7,570 nt of DNA from Gammaproteobacteria bacterium (GTDB lineage: Bacteria > Pseudomonadota > Gammaproteobacteria > UBA9339): assembly GCA_018814965.1 (NCBI GenBank), contig JAHIYS010000054.1, positions 1 to 7,570 of the forward strand. Reading direction: 5' to 3'. The notes under the pieces were generated by a model. The model was given only the letters and a program-made list of their open reading frames with translations, was not told the origin of the DNA and did not search any database. This document shows positions 1 to 5,874 of this stretch, piece by piece. The stretch's first letter is position 1, and each line of letters begins with the position of its first letter. Made by a program: the position numbers and the translations under genes.

Positions 1-4
1 CTAG

Positions 5-661
5 GTGTGGGCTATAGTGTTTTTAGTTATTTTTTCACCGAGTTTATACGGACAAGTTGTGTATGAAAAAGAGGGTAATATTTTTATTAAACTGGCTGAT
101 GGGAAAGAGCGACAGCTGACTTATGAAGACTGCAATTATCAACCCCAAATATCACCAGATGCCAAACAGATAATGTATATAAAACATACCAAGGAGTGTC
201 CATTTACAGAAAATGATCCTTGGTTTCCAGCGGATTTTGACGAGATTTGGTCGATGAATATAGATGGAAGTGGGAATAAATGCATAATAAAGAATAACTA
301 TGTACTAGGCCAGGATATGCAATATTATCTTGGTTCTTTTGGCAGTCTGACCTTTTCTCCTGATGGCAAATACATTTATTTTCTTTGTCAGAATTGTGCC
401 GTAGATGCGATTCTATACCGAGCTAATTCAGATGGAAGCGATATCGATAGATTAACCAATGCCCACCAGCTTGATGTGATTGGGGGCCATCCTGAAGATG
501 AATATTATGGATATCTGGTAGCGGGAATGAGGAAATCTTCAGGGGCAGAACCCATAAAGTGGACTACAGTGCTGATGGATAGCGATGGTAAAGAAATAAA
601 GGAAATAAATGATTTGGACAAGTTTTGGACGCAGCACAAGAAAATTATAGAGAATAAATGA
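5..661 (+). CDS. TolB-like beta-propeller exported protein, N-terminus cut by window edge
   Basis: Frame open from GTG at 5 to TGA at 659-661, 218 codons. The product starts inside a hydrophobic segment (WAIVFLVIFSPSLYG, then Q), which looks like the core and cleavage site of a Sec signal peptide, but the positively charged n-region is missing. The codon just before GTG is TAG as written, so 5 is only the first possible start here. The mature part has PD40/TolB-type strands: a short QISPDAKQIMYI repeat near residue 50, SMNIDGSGN near 85, LTFSPDGKYIYFL near 115-127 and LYRANSDGSDIDRLT near 137-151. Such repeats form WD40-like propellers in periplasmic or cell-surface proteins. With about three blades it is shorter than full TolB (about 430 aa), and no TolB N-terminal domain is seen, so a Tol-Pal role should not be assumed. 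The bases at 7543-7570 supply the missing N-terminus if the ends join (see findings). Confidence 0.75.
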   Translation: MWAIVFLVIFSPSLYGQVVYEKEGNIFIKLADGKERQLTYEDCNYQPQISPDAKQIMYIKHTKECPFTENDPWFPADFDEIWSMNIDGSGNKCIIKNNYVLGQDMQYYLGSFGSLTFSPDGKYIYFLCQNCAVDAILYRANSDGSDIDRLTNAHQLDVIGGHPEDEYYGYLVAGMRKSSGAEPIKWTTVLMDSDGKEIKEINDLDKFWTQHKKIIENK

Positions 662-784
662 TCTGCGCAGCAATTTGGGGCAATACATTTTGCACTAAAA
701 AATATTTAAAAGAATATTATAAGAAACAAAGCTTCGCACAAATATGCCGGCATAGATATTAGCCTTAAAAGGCTAACCATTTTA
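662..784. other. Intergenic stretch downstream of the TolB-like gene
   Basis: There is no gene here on either strand. It holds a small palindrome around 744-753 (ATGCCGGCAT) and a clean hairpin at 759-776, with 7-bp arms TTAGCCT and AGGCTAA around a TAAA loop. The hairpin is followed by CCATTTTA rather than a real T-run, so it could be at most a weak terminator for the gene ending at 661. Confidence 0.4.
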
Positions 785-813
785 TTGACTAGCTTCTATC
801 AAGGGGGTATGAT
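785..813 (+). promoter_or_regulatory. Sigma70-type promoter for the structured RNA
   Basis: -35 TTGACT (785-790), a 17-bp spacer and -10 TATGAT (808-813). Each hexamer is one mismatch from consensus and the spacing is ideal. The predicted start of transcription is near 818-820, directly in front of the paired element that begins at 821. No other promoter this good is visible upstream of the LamG-Hsp70 genes. Confidence 0.65.
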
Positions 814-819
814 TTATAT

Positions 820-932
820 GTTAATCTCAATGATGTGATTAGCAATGCTTAGACTCATAGTACGCGGGAGCGAGTAATGAGGAAAGCAGGATTAAATTTG
901 TAGAGCAACTCTTAAAGGGGTTGCTTTTTTTT
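820..932 (+). ncRNA. Candidate small structured RNA or riboswitch-like leader (unrecognised class)
   Basis: The ~113-nt segment runs from a predicted transcription start to an intrinsic terminator and has no convincing reading frame. Its core folds into one long hairpin at 846-888. TGCTT (846-850) pairs with AAGCA (884-888), CTCAT (854-858) with ATGAG (877-881), TA (861-862) with TA (875-876), and CGC (863-865) with GCG (870-872). The tip is a GGGA tetraloop of GNRA type, and small internal loops separate the helices. The 5' segment TTAATC (821-826) can pair with GATTAA (890-895), closing a junction around that hairpin. Alternatively, TAATC (822-826) can pair with GATTA (837-841). Such mutually exclusive pairings are typical of switching leaders. 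I do not match it to any riboswitch, 6S, SRP or tmRNA consensus I know. It could be a free-standing sRNA or the cis leader of the LamG gene 57 nt further on. Confidence 0.5.
904..932 (+). terminator. Intrinsic terminator ending the 820-932 RNA
   Basis: Arms AGCAACTC (904-911) and GGGTTGCT (918-925) form an 8-bp stem with one G-T pair and a TTAAAG loop. A run of eight T follows (925-932). This is the classic rho-independent form. It lies between the promoter at 785 and the gene at 989, so it either ends a small RNA or attenuates the downstream operon. Confidence 0.75.
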
Positions 933-988
933 AAACAGTAAGGAGGTTGTGGGGTTTTTAATTTTAGAATAAAGAAAGGAGGAATGTG

Positions 989-1804
989 ATGAAGAAAATA
1001 GCCTTTACACTTGGATTGATGTTAGGGATCTTGGTTTTAATTTGCTGGAACATAACTGCTGCCCCGGTTATTGACAATTATGCACTAAACTTTGGAGAAG
1101 TAGGTGATTTTAAGTTTGTTATGGTTGGACCAGATTCACGATTTGATACAGATGCAATTACAGTAGAAGCAGTAATATATCCCACAAGCCTTCCAACAGG
1201 AACATATATTTATGAAGGCAGAAGTACGATTATCTGGAATGGCAATTATGCTGCAGGCCATGACCCCTATATTTTTTATATAAATGAATATGGATGTCTA
1301 GAGGCTTATGCTGATTTTCAGAATGGAGGATTTGGAGAATTTATAATTGATGACAATCCTGTAAAACTAAATAAGTGGCATCATGTGGCATTAACTATTG
1401 ATTCATCTCAGATGAAACTCTATCTTGACGGCAAAATAGTTAAAGAATTGACACATGACCGAGGGCCAACAGTTATCGGCTATAGTTATGTTGCTATCGG
1501 GCGACATCTTTGGTATAACAATCCATTCGTGGGTTTGATTGATGAAATCCGTATATGGGATACTGCTTTGTCAGAAGATGTTTTAAAAAGGATTCGTTAT
1601 GTTGAATTGACAGGACTTGAAGAAGGCCTGGTGGCATATTGGAATTTTAATGAAGGGACTGGACAGTTTGTTTATGATCTTTCTCCGAACGAGATAAATG
1701 GGGTGTTGGGTTCTTATGACTATGCCGAAACAAATGATCCAGCATGGGTGGTTTCTAATAGGCTTCCAGTAAAAAAACCGCATCCAAAGCGTAATCCTCA
1801 TTAG
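989..1804 (+). CDS. Exported LamG (concanavalin A-like) domain protein
   Basis: The product has 271 residues counted from ATG 989. A GTG at 986 is in frame, but the GGAGG at 978-982 sits 6 nt before the ATG and only 3 nt before the GTG, so 989 is preferred. The N-terminus has MKK followed by about 20 hydrophobic residues and ITAA, a Sec signal peptide with likely cleavage near residue 25. The rest is a single LamG/pentraxin-like jelly roll. Its hallmark strands are VEAVIYP, KWHHVALTID, MKLYLDGK, VAIGRH, VGLIDEIRIWDTALS and GLVAYWNFNEGTG. These domains bind glycans or proteins outside the cytoplasm; the ligand cannot be read from sequence. The tail is basic (KKPHPKRNPH), with no C-terminal membrane anchor or sorting motif seen. 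It lies 41 bp upstream of the Hsp70-like gene in the same direction and is probably co-transcribed, downstream of the RNA element at 820-932. Confidence 0.88.
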   Translation: MKKIAFTLGLMLGILVLICWNITAAPVIDNYALNFGEVGDFKFVMVGPDSRFDTDAITVEAVIYPTSLPTGTYIYEGRSTIIWNGNYAAGHDPYIFYINEYGCLEAYADFQNGGFGEFIIDDNPVKLNKWHHVALTIDSSQMKLYLDGKIVKELTHDRGPTVIGYSYVAIGRHLWYNNPFVGLIDEIRIWDTALSEDVLKRIRYVELTGLEEGLVAYWNFNEGTGQFVYDLSPNEINGVLGSYDYAETNDPAWVVSNRLPVKKPHPKRNPH

Positions 1805-1845
1805 TAAAGTGAGTTTGTTGGTGAACAGGAGAATTTTTAAATAAA

Positions 1846-3486
1846 ATGACGATACCAATAGGGATTGATTTAGGAACAGCATATTCTACTATTGCATATT
1901 TTGATGGAGAAAAGCCTAGGCTTATTCCTAATGCTTTTGGTGAAACCTCTATGCCATCCAAAGTTATTCTACTTCAAAACGGAAGCTATTGTGTAGGGAG
2001 AGAGGCTGCTAATCATGCAGAGCGTTTTGAGTCGCAAAATTTTACCACCGGTTCGGTTAAACGATTGATGCACGAATGCCAGGGATTTGTTTTGAATAAC
2101 AGAAGATTTTATCCGCAGGTAATTTCCGCACTCGTTTTATCAAAACTAAAGAAACAGGCAGAAGAATTCTTGAAAACAAAAGTTGATGAAGCTGTCATAT
2201 GTATCCCTTGTAACTTCGGGGTAATCCAAAGATACGCAACGCTGGAAGCAGCCGAGATGGCCGGTTTTAAAGTGTTACGTATGATGAATGAAGCTACGGC
2301 CGCTGCCGTTGCATTTAATTTTCTATCACACGAAAAATACGAAGAAAAAGAGATGATTTTTGATCTTGGGGCAGGGACGCTTGATTTATCTATTATCGAA
2401 TATGCGCAAGGTGTTATTGATGTTAAGACAACCGAAGGTATCGAATTCTTAGGTGGTGATGATTTCGATAATAGAATAATCAAATACGTTGTTGATGAAA
2501 CAAAAAGAACACAAGGTTTTGATCCAATAGAAGATCAGCAGTGGGAATGGCACCATATTGCTAAGCTGCGGTTAAAAGAATCCGCTGAGAAGGCTAAGAT
2601 CGAGCTGTCTTCACAAAGCACAACTAGGATTTACATCCCGTATATAAGAAATATTCTAGGCAAAGCTCAACATGTTGATGTAGAACTTGGCAGCGCTGTG
2701 TTTGAAGCAATATGTGGTGATTTGATAGATAGTATTTTGCAGCAAACAGATAAAGTTTGTAAAACCGGAAAATTCGATTTTAATAAATTTGTTTTCACTG
2801 GTGGAGCAAGTAAGATCGCATGCGTGAGGAATAAAATAACCTCTAAATATAAAGGATTAAGGTTTATTAGCCGTGAAAAAGAATTAGTTGCCTTGGGTGC
2901 ATCTTTATGTTCAGCAGTAATTCAAGGAAGGATTAAGGATCTTTTGATTCTGGATTGTACCGGGAAATCCATAGGGATGGGGTTAAAGGATGATAAGTTT
3001 CAAGTGATTATCCCCAAAAATAGCACTATTCCCACAATGAAGAAAGATGTATTTACTACGACTGCAGATAATCAAAAGTACATTAATGTTTCTGTTTACG
3101 AAGGCGAGAATGAGAAAGCAATATTAAATAGAAAGATTATGGATTTGGAGCTAGGGCCTTTGGACAATGAAAAAGCCGGTGTTCCCAAAATAGAAGTTAC
3201 TTTTGAGGTCGATCCTAATAACGTTTTAACTGTTAATGCGGATCAGCTGGAGGGAGAGAAAGAAGTTGAAGAGGAAGTATCGAAAGTTGTTCCAGCAGAG
3301 CAACCTTTTAAAGAGAAATTAAAGTTTTGGAAGGAAGCTCCCAAAAAGGTAATAAAAGTTAAAGAAAAGGTTAAACATACAACCTATGCTAAGAAATTGC
3401 AGAAATTCAATTTGGCTTCTCCCTACAAAGGCTTAGATCCTAAAATCAAGAACAAAATTAAAGAATTACTCAACAAGGATAATTAA
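1846..3486 (+). CDS. Hsp70 (DnaK)-like chaperone ATPase without helical lid
   Basis: 546 residues, against about 640 for DnaK. The nucleotide-binding domain spans roughly 1-362. It shows phosphate-1 motif IGIDLGTAYS (DnaK has TTNS), KRLM near 72-75, IPCNFG near 120, MNEATAAA near 147-154, phosphate-2 FDLGAGTLD at 172-180 (threonine kept, GGGT changed to GAGT), FLGGDDFD at 201-208 and adenosine motif FTGGASK at 317-323. The interdomain linker is DLLILD at 365-370. A beta substrate-binding domain follows to about 465 (IPKNSTIPT, VTFEVDPNNVLTVNA). The DnaK alpha-helical lid is replaced by about 80 residues: an acidic stretch (EKEVEEEVSK) and then a Lys-rich tail. ATPase function looks intact, while substrate trapping by a lid would be absent or altered. 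No DnaJ or GrpE gene is nearby. The start is fixed by the conserved IGIDLG beginning at residue 5; the AGGAG at 1827-1831 is 14 nt away, so initiation may be weak or coupled to the LamG gene. Confidence 0.93.
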   Translation: MTIPIGIDLGTAYSTIAYFDGEKPRLIPNAFGETSMPSKVILLQNGSYCVGREAANHAERFESQNFTTGSVKRLMHECQGFVLNNRRFYPQVISALVLSKLKKQAEEFLKTKVDEAVICIPCNFGVIQRYATLEAAEMAGFKVLRMMNEATAAAVAFNFLSHEKYEEKEMIFDLGAGTLDLSIIEYAQGVIDVKTTEGIEFLGGDDFDNRIIKYVVDETKRTQGFDPIEDQQWEWHHIAKLRLKESAEKAKIELSSQSTTRIYIPYIRNILGKAQHVDVELGSAVFEAICGDLIDSILQQTDKVCKTGKFDFNKFVFTGGASKIACVRNKITSKYKGLRFISREKELVALGASLCSAVIQGRIKDLLILDCTGKSIGMGLKDDKFQVIIPKNSTIPTMKKDVFTTTADNQKYINVSVYEGENEKAILNRKIMDLELGPLDNEKAGVPKIEVTFEVDPNNVLTVNADQLEGEKEVEEEVSKVVPAEQPFKEKLKFWKEAPKKVIKVKEKVKHTTYAKKLQKFNLASPYKGLDPKIKNKIKELLNKDN

Positions 3487-3870
3487 GATTTACTATGAGA
3501 TTAATATCGTAAAGGCATTTAAACGAGACAATAAAATACTCGGAGCCCGGACTTTTCTTTGCAAAAGTATAGAATTTATGCAAGAAATGAAAAATTTTTA
3601 CAATTTTTCTTGTGGTGACAACGTTATTTAATCTGGATCGAAAAAATAGAAGTTGGTTTCCTGTTAAATTCTAAAGGAAAAATGGCGGCCGGTACAAAAA
3701 TTATACGCGTTCCCGAGATAATAAGAAAATAGGCGTTTTCTAAAGCAATAAGCCGAATTTCCCTGCCCTAGATTAGTTTGATAGCTTCAGATGCTGTTAA
3801 AACGTAATCTGTTAGCTACCAAGATAAAGTTCCGCCTTCCAAATCTCCTCTAGTTTCTTGCTTTGTTGTT
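3487..3870. other. Intergenic stretch between Hsp70 gene and transposase, probably holding one IS end
   Basis: I support no gene here. Visible items are a hairpin at 3551-3568 (ACTTTT/AAAAGT), an AT-only hairpin at 3589-3609 and a stem-loop at 3780-3820. The last pairs GATAGCT with AGCTACC at 6 of 7 positions and CAGAT with ATCTG. At 3682 an ATG with AAAGGA a few bases before it starts only 16 codons before TAG at 3730-3732, which could be a broken gene start or chance. A stretch at 3692-3704 resembles the complement of the repeat on the other side of the transposase. Confidence 0.4.
3581..3612 (+). terminator. Weak possible terminator after the Hsp70 gene
   Basis: GAAAAATT (3589-3596) pairs with AATTTTTC (3602-3609) around a TTTAC loop; CAAGAA (3581-3586) can alternatively pair with TTCTTG (3607-3612). 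The stem is almost wholly A-T, so it is a poor terminator by stability, although its T-rich 3' arm would help release. It lies about 100 nt after the Hsp70 stop, and no better terminator is visible before the transposase. Confidence 0.25.
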
Positions 3871-4944
3871 CTATCCCCGGTAGTAATTCTTAATTATTCC
3901 TCCTAGTTTTGACTGGCATTTAATTTCTCCATTATCTTTATTCAGCCTCGATTCTAATGGCCTGTTGCCCATAGAAGAGTGAGGCCTAGTTGTGTTGTAA
4001 TGCGCCACGTATTCGCCTATTAAATATCTTAAATGTCGCTCGCCGAAAACAACAAAATGATTTAGGCATTCTTTTTTAATCGTGCCTATCCAGCTCTCAG
4101 CGTAAGCATTCATATTTGGAGACATGAAAGGAGTCTTTTGTACCGTAAATCCATTGCTTTTAAACAATTCGTCAAACTCTCCTGAGAACTTTTTGTCCCT
4201 ATCACGTATTAACAACTTTTTGCCACTTCTGTTATCACCCAAAAGAGGAAGTATATTCTGGGTATGTTTATTTACCCATTCTTGGTTAGGATATCGAGTG
4301 GCGCCGGCAACGTAGACTTTTCGGGTTCTGACATTAATAAAAAAGAGTACAAAAAGCATTCTTGGGCCTGCCATAGTAAGCACTTGTTTGGTGAAAAAAT
4401 CACACGCCCAGAGAGTCTGAACATGCCTTTTGATAAAACTATCCCAGGTGTCTTTTGACCTTTGGGGCGCCGGATCGAGATTGTCCTTTTTCAAAATATT
4501 CTTTACACCGCTTTTTGATAAGCGGTTAATATTCAACTTTTTTAGCTCGCCTAAAATCCTGACATAGCCCCATGTATTCTCTTTGGCCATTTTTACTACT
4601 AAGAGCCGAATCTCTACTGGGGTCCTAGGCCTACCGCGTTTTTTAGTCTTTTCAGAATCCTTTTTCCGTTTATATCTTCTAACCCAGAGAAGAAATGTTT
4701 CATATGTTACTATAGAAATTATATTCCTGATATCTTTCCCAAGGGGAGCGCCAAATTTTAAAAGTTTGCGTTTTTCGATAGCTGTAGGGCGTATACATTT
4801 GCCGATACGCTTACGCAATATTTCATTCTCAACCTTCAGATATTCAACCTGTCTTACTAGCTTGCTGTGCACCATTTTACCTACCATCGCTAAAAACTCT
4901 TGAAATATCCCATTATTTGTGCTATAAGTATCTGTACAATACAT
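3871..4944 (-). CDS. IS transposase, integrase-core (rve) DDE type
   Basis: 357 residues starting at ATG (complement of 4942-4944), with AAAGGAGA (complement of 4952-4959) 7 nt ahead of it, a strong ribosome site. The N-terminus has a short coiled-coil-like leucine segment (about 29-48), a helix-turn-helix-like region (about 55-95) and the basic GRPR motif (104-107) common in IS3-like transposases. The catalytic core shows Asp182 in ACDFF, Asp248 in LLIRDRDKKF and Glu283 in NAYAESWIG, with 35 residues from the second Asp to Glu. The signatures KKECL, ERHLRYLI and YNTTRPHSSM follow. It reads as one uninterrupted frame, unlike two-ORF IS3 elements that need frameshifting, and it has all catalytic residues, so it may be active. 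Related single-ORF transposases are, to my knowledge, common in Planctomycetes-like and Omnitrophota genomes. Confidence 0.92.
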   Translation of the reverse strand: MYCTDTYSTNNGIFQEFLAMVGKMVHSKLVRQVEYLKVENEILRKRIGKCIRPTAIEKRKLLKFGAPLGKDIRNIISIVTYETFLLWVRRYKRKKDSEKTKKRGRPRTPVEIRLLVVKMAKENTWGYVRILGELKKLNINRLSKSGVKNILKKDNLDPAPQRSKDTWDSFIKRHVQTLWACDFFTKQVLTMAGPRMLFVLFFINVRTRKVYVAGATRYPNQEWVNKHTQNILPLLGDNRSGKKLLIRDRDKKFSGEFDELFKSNGFTVQKTPFMSPNMNAYAESWIGTIKKECLNHFVVFGERHLRYLIGEYVAHYNTTRPHSSMGNRPLESRLNKDNGEIKCQSKLGGIIKNYYRG

Positions 4945-4960
4945 AGTTAAGTCTCCTTTG

Positions 4961-4982
4961 CTGGGCCTAAAACAGCCCGGTG
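4961..4982. repeat. Hairpin in the transposase mRNA leader
   Basis: CTGGGC (4961-4966) pairs with GCCCGG (4975-4980), six pairs including one G-T, around CTAAAACA. It sits just upstream of the transposase ribosome site on the - strand. A hairpin here could limit translation of read-through transcripts, as known for other IS elements; that role is inferred. Confidence 0.35.
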
Positions 4983-4984
4983 TT

Positions 4985-5082
4985 TTATTTTTTGCACCCC
5001 CCTAAAAGCCCAAAAGCCAGTTGGATTTAAAAAAGCTCAAAAAACTATTTTAAAAATCTCTCGTTTCTCTTATTTTTTGCAC
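4985..5082. repeat. 13-bp direct repeat TTATTTTTTGCAC, two copies
   Basis: Exact copies lie at 4985-4997 and 5070-5082, 85 bp apart, between the transposase start and the truncated gene. The second copy ends where coding-like sequence resumes, which fits an IS end; the first could be an internal subterminal copy or the real end. The spacer is AT-rich and shows no gene. Confidence 0.5.
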
Positions 5083-5544
5083 AGGAAGGTGCGAGGTTTT
5101 TATCTCCGGGGGCAAGAAGAAAGAGATTTTGTTATTGCGGATTCGTATTTTAATAATGGTCACTATGAACAGGCATTGCAGGGATTCAAAAACATTGGAT
5201 ACCAACCGGGCATAGAGTTAGCAGAATGGGCTATTAATAACAGAAGCATCAAAAGCGGAAGAATACAGATTGTTGAGCATATTGGTCCAATTCCTGCTTA
5301 TAATACTGAAATTACAAGCATTGACAGCCGACAATATTGTTTTATTTCATTTCATAAAGGTCCAGTGTATCGATACGATAAGGTAACCGATAAACATGCA
5401 GTTATCTATTATCCAGAATCTAAGTATGACTGGTGTGACCAATTATCGTTTGATGGCAGGTTTCTGACCATCCAGCTCAGAGATGGCGCTGGAGTTTTTC
5501 GTTTTGATAATATGAGTGGGGAAATAAGCCCCGTTAAGGCATAA
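5077..5544 (+). pseudogene. 5'-truncated gene: TPR-like plus propeller-like C-terminal part
   Basis: The frame is open from 4951 to the TAA at 5542-5544 but has no ATG or placed ribosome site. TTG 5077 and GTG 5089 are the only early starts and neither has a suitable Shine-Dalgarno. Residues before about 5089 are low-complexity IS-like sequence. From there the product looks genuine. RGQEERDFVIADSYF and NNGHYEQALQGFKNI form a TPR-like helix pair. A strand-rich part follows (YCFISFHKGPVYRYD, LSFDGRFLTIQLRDGAGVF) resembling WD40/TolB propeller blades. I infer that the insertion sequence at 3692-5082 removed or displaced the start of a longer gene, and expression would need a promoter in the IS. 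No matching 5' half is recognised left of the IS, so a deletion may have accompanied the insertion. A short real gene using the TTG start is the alternative. Confidence 0.55.
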
Positions 5545-5587
5545 AAATGTTTAATTAACAATAGAGGTAAGTACTTCAAATTTTAAC

Positions 5588-5752
5588 TTACCCCCACCAC
5601 ATAGTTTCCATTAATTCTAATTGTTAAGAGATGGGAGGGGTAGGTGAGGCCAGAGAATTTGACCCCAGGGGTATATGAAACTTTAACCGCTCACTTGCAG
5701 CAATTTTTAATGTTTACCCCACCATCTAGTCTCCATTAATTTTAGTTCATAA
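5588..5752. repeat. Imperfect 40-bp direct repeat plus an inverted partner
   Basis: Copy A (5588-5627) and copy B (5713-5752) agree at 31 of 40 positions; the best-conserved part is CCATTAATT preceded by an ACCCCACCA-like block. Between them, 5630-5646 (GATGGGAGGGGTAGGTG) is the near complement of the C-rich half of both copies. A can therefore fold back on it: TACCCC 5589-5594 pairs with GGGGTA 5637-5642, then further broken pairs. The element may be a remnant of a small mobile repeat, a regulatory hairpin or a degraded REP-like unit. Confidence 0.5.
5662..5672. repeat. Perfect palindrome ACCCCAGGGGT
   Basis: Arms ACCCC and GGGGT around one central A, in the context TTGACCCCAGGGGTATA. A related half-site, TTTGACCCCTAA, occurs inside the small gene near 6132-6143. 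It could be a protein-binding site or part of a REP-like repeat; nothing here decides between them. Confidence 0.35.
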
Positions 5753-5760
5753 ATTCTCCC

Positions 5761-5790
5761 TTGACAAAGCGGACCTATGCGCTTTAACTG
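5761..5790 (+). promoter_or_regulatory. Consensus -35 box with overlapping inverted repeat
   Basis: TTGACA (5761-5766) is a perfect -35, but the best -10 at usual spacing is poor (TTAACT at 5784-5789). The inverted repeat AAAGCG (5766-5771) and CGCTTT (5780-5785) overlaps the box and fills the spacer, where an operator would lie. This could be a regulator-dependent promoter or chance. Confidence 0.25.
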
Positions 5791-5824
5791 TTTTGTATTT
5801 CCAGATATCGACGATAAACTTCTA

Positions 5825-5854
5825 TTGACATAGATAATTGAAATTAATTAAAAT
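5825..5854 (+). promoter_or_regulatory. Promoter of the 5875-7342 gene cluster
   Basis: -35 TTGACA (5825-5830), 18-bp spacer, -10 TAAAAT (5849-5854). The predicted start near 5861 leaves a leader of about 14 nt carrying the AAGAAGAGG ribosome site for the ATG at 5875. The -35 is perfect and the -10 has one mismatch. It is the only good promoter before the three genes that follow. Confidence 0.6.
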
Positions 5855-5874
5855 GAAAGAAAGAAGAGGTGTGT

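Larger units (their letters stand above)
3692..5082 (-). mobile_element. Insertion sequence with DD35E rve transposase (ends uncertain)
   Basis: The element is defined by the transposase at 3871-4944. The side upstream of the transposase carries GTGCAAAAAATAA (read on the - strand) twice, ending at 5082 and at 4997. The opposite side has GTACAAAAATTAT at 3692-3704, which matches 10 of 13 positions in the orientation expected of a terminal inverted repeat. Using 3692 and 5082 gives about 1.39 kb; using 4997 gives about 1.31 kb; both are reasonable for an IS3-like element. I see no target-site duplication for either choice, so the boundaries are a guess while the presence of an IS is not. Confidence 0.5.

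Noticed and set aside
846..890. Possible SRP (4.5S) RNA, because of the GAGGAAAGCAGG near a GNRA tetraloop
   Set aside because: The SRP domain IV arrangement (internal loops directly flanking a GGAA-type tetraloop with AGCAG placed opposite GUCAG) is not reproduced.
1583..1961. Two - strand reading frames across the LamG-Hsp70 junction
   Set aside because: They overlap both real genes on the opposite strand and have no ribosome site or domain.
2109..2483. 124-codon - strand reading frame inside the Hsp70 gene
   Set aside because: It is antisense to conserved Hsp70 motifs; the Ser-rich low-complexity translation is typical of a shadow frame.
3488..3622. Stretch with no stop codons, just after the Hsp70 gene, in the frame of positions 3491, 3494 and so on
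   Set aside because: It is only about 45 codons with no ATG/GTG/TTG near its beginning and no ribosome site. An open run of this length is expected now and then in AT-rich DNA.
4124..4903. Several + strand reading frames opposite the transposase
   Set aside because: They lie wholly inside the antisense of a well-supported transposase gene, have no recognisable domains and lack ribosome sites.
4951..5076. N-terminal extension of the truncated gene back to 4951
   Set aside because: The frame is open, but the translation is low-complexity, lacks a start codon and runs through the IS leader and hairpin.
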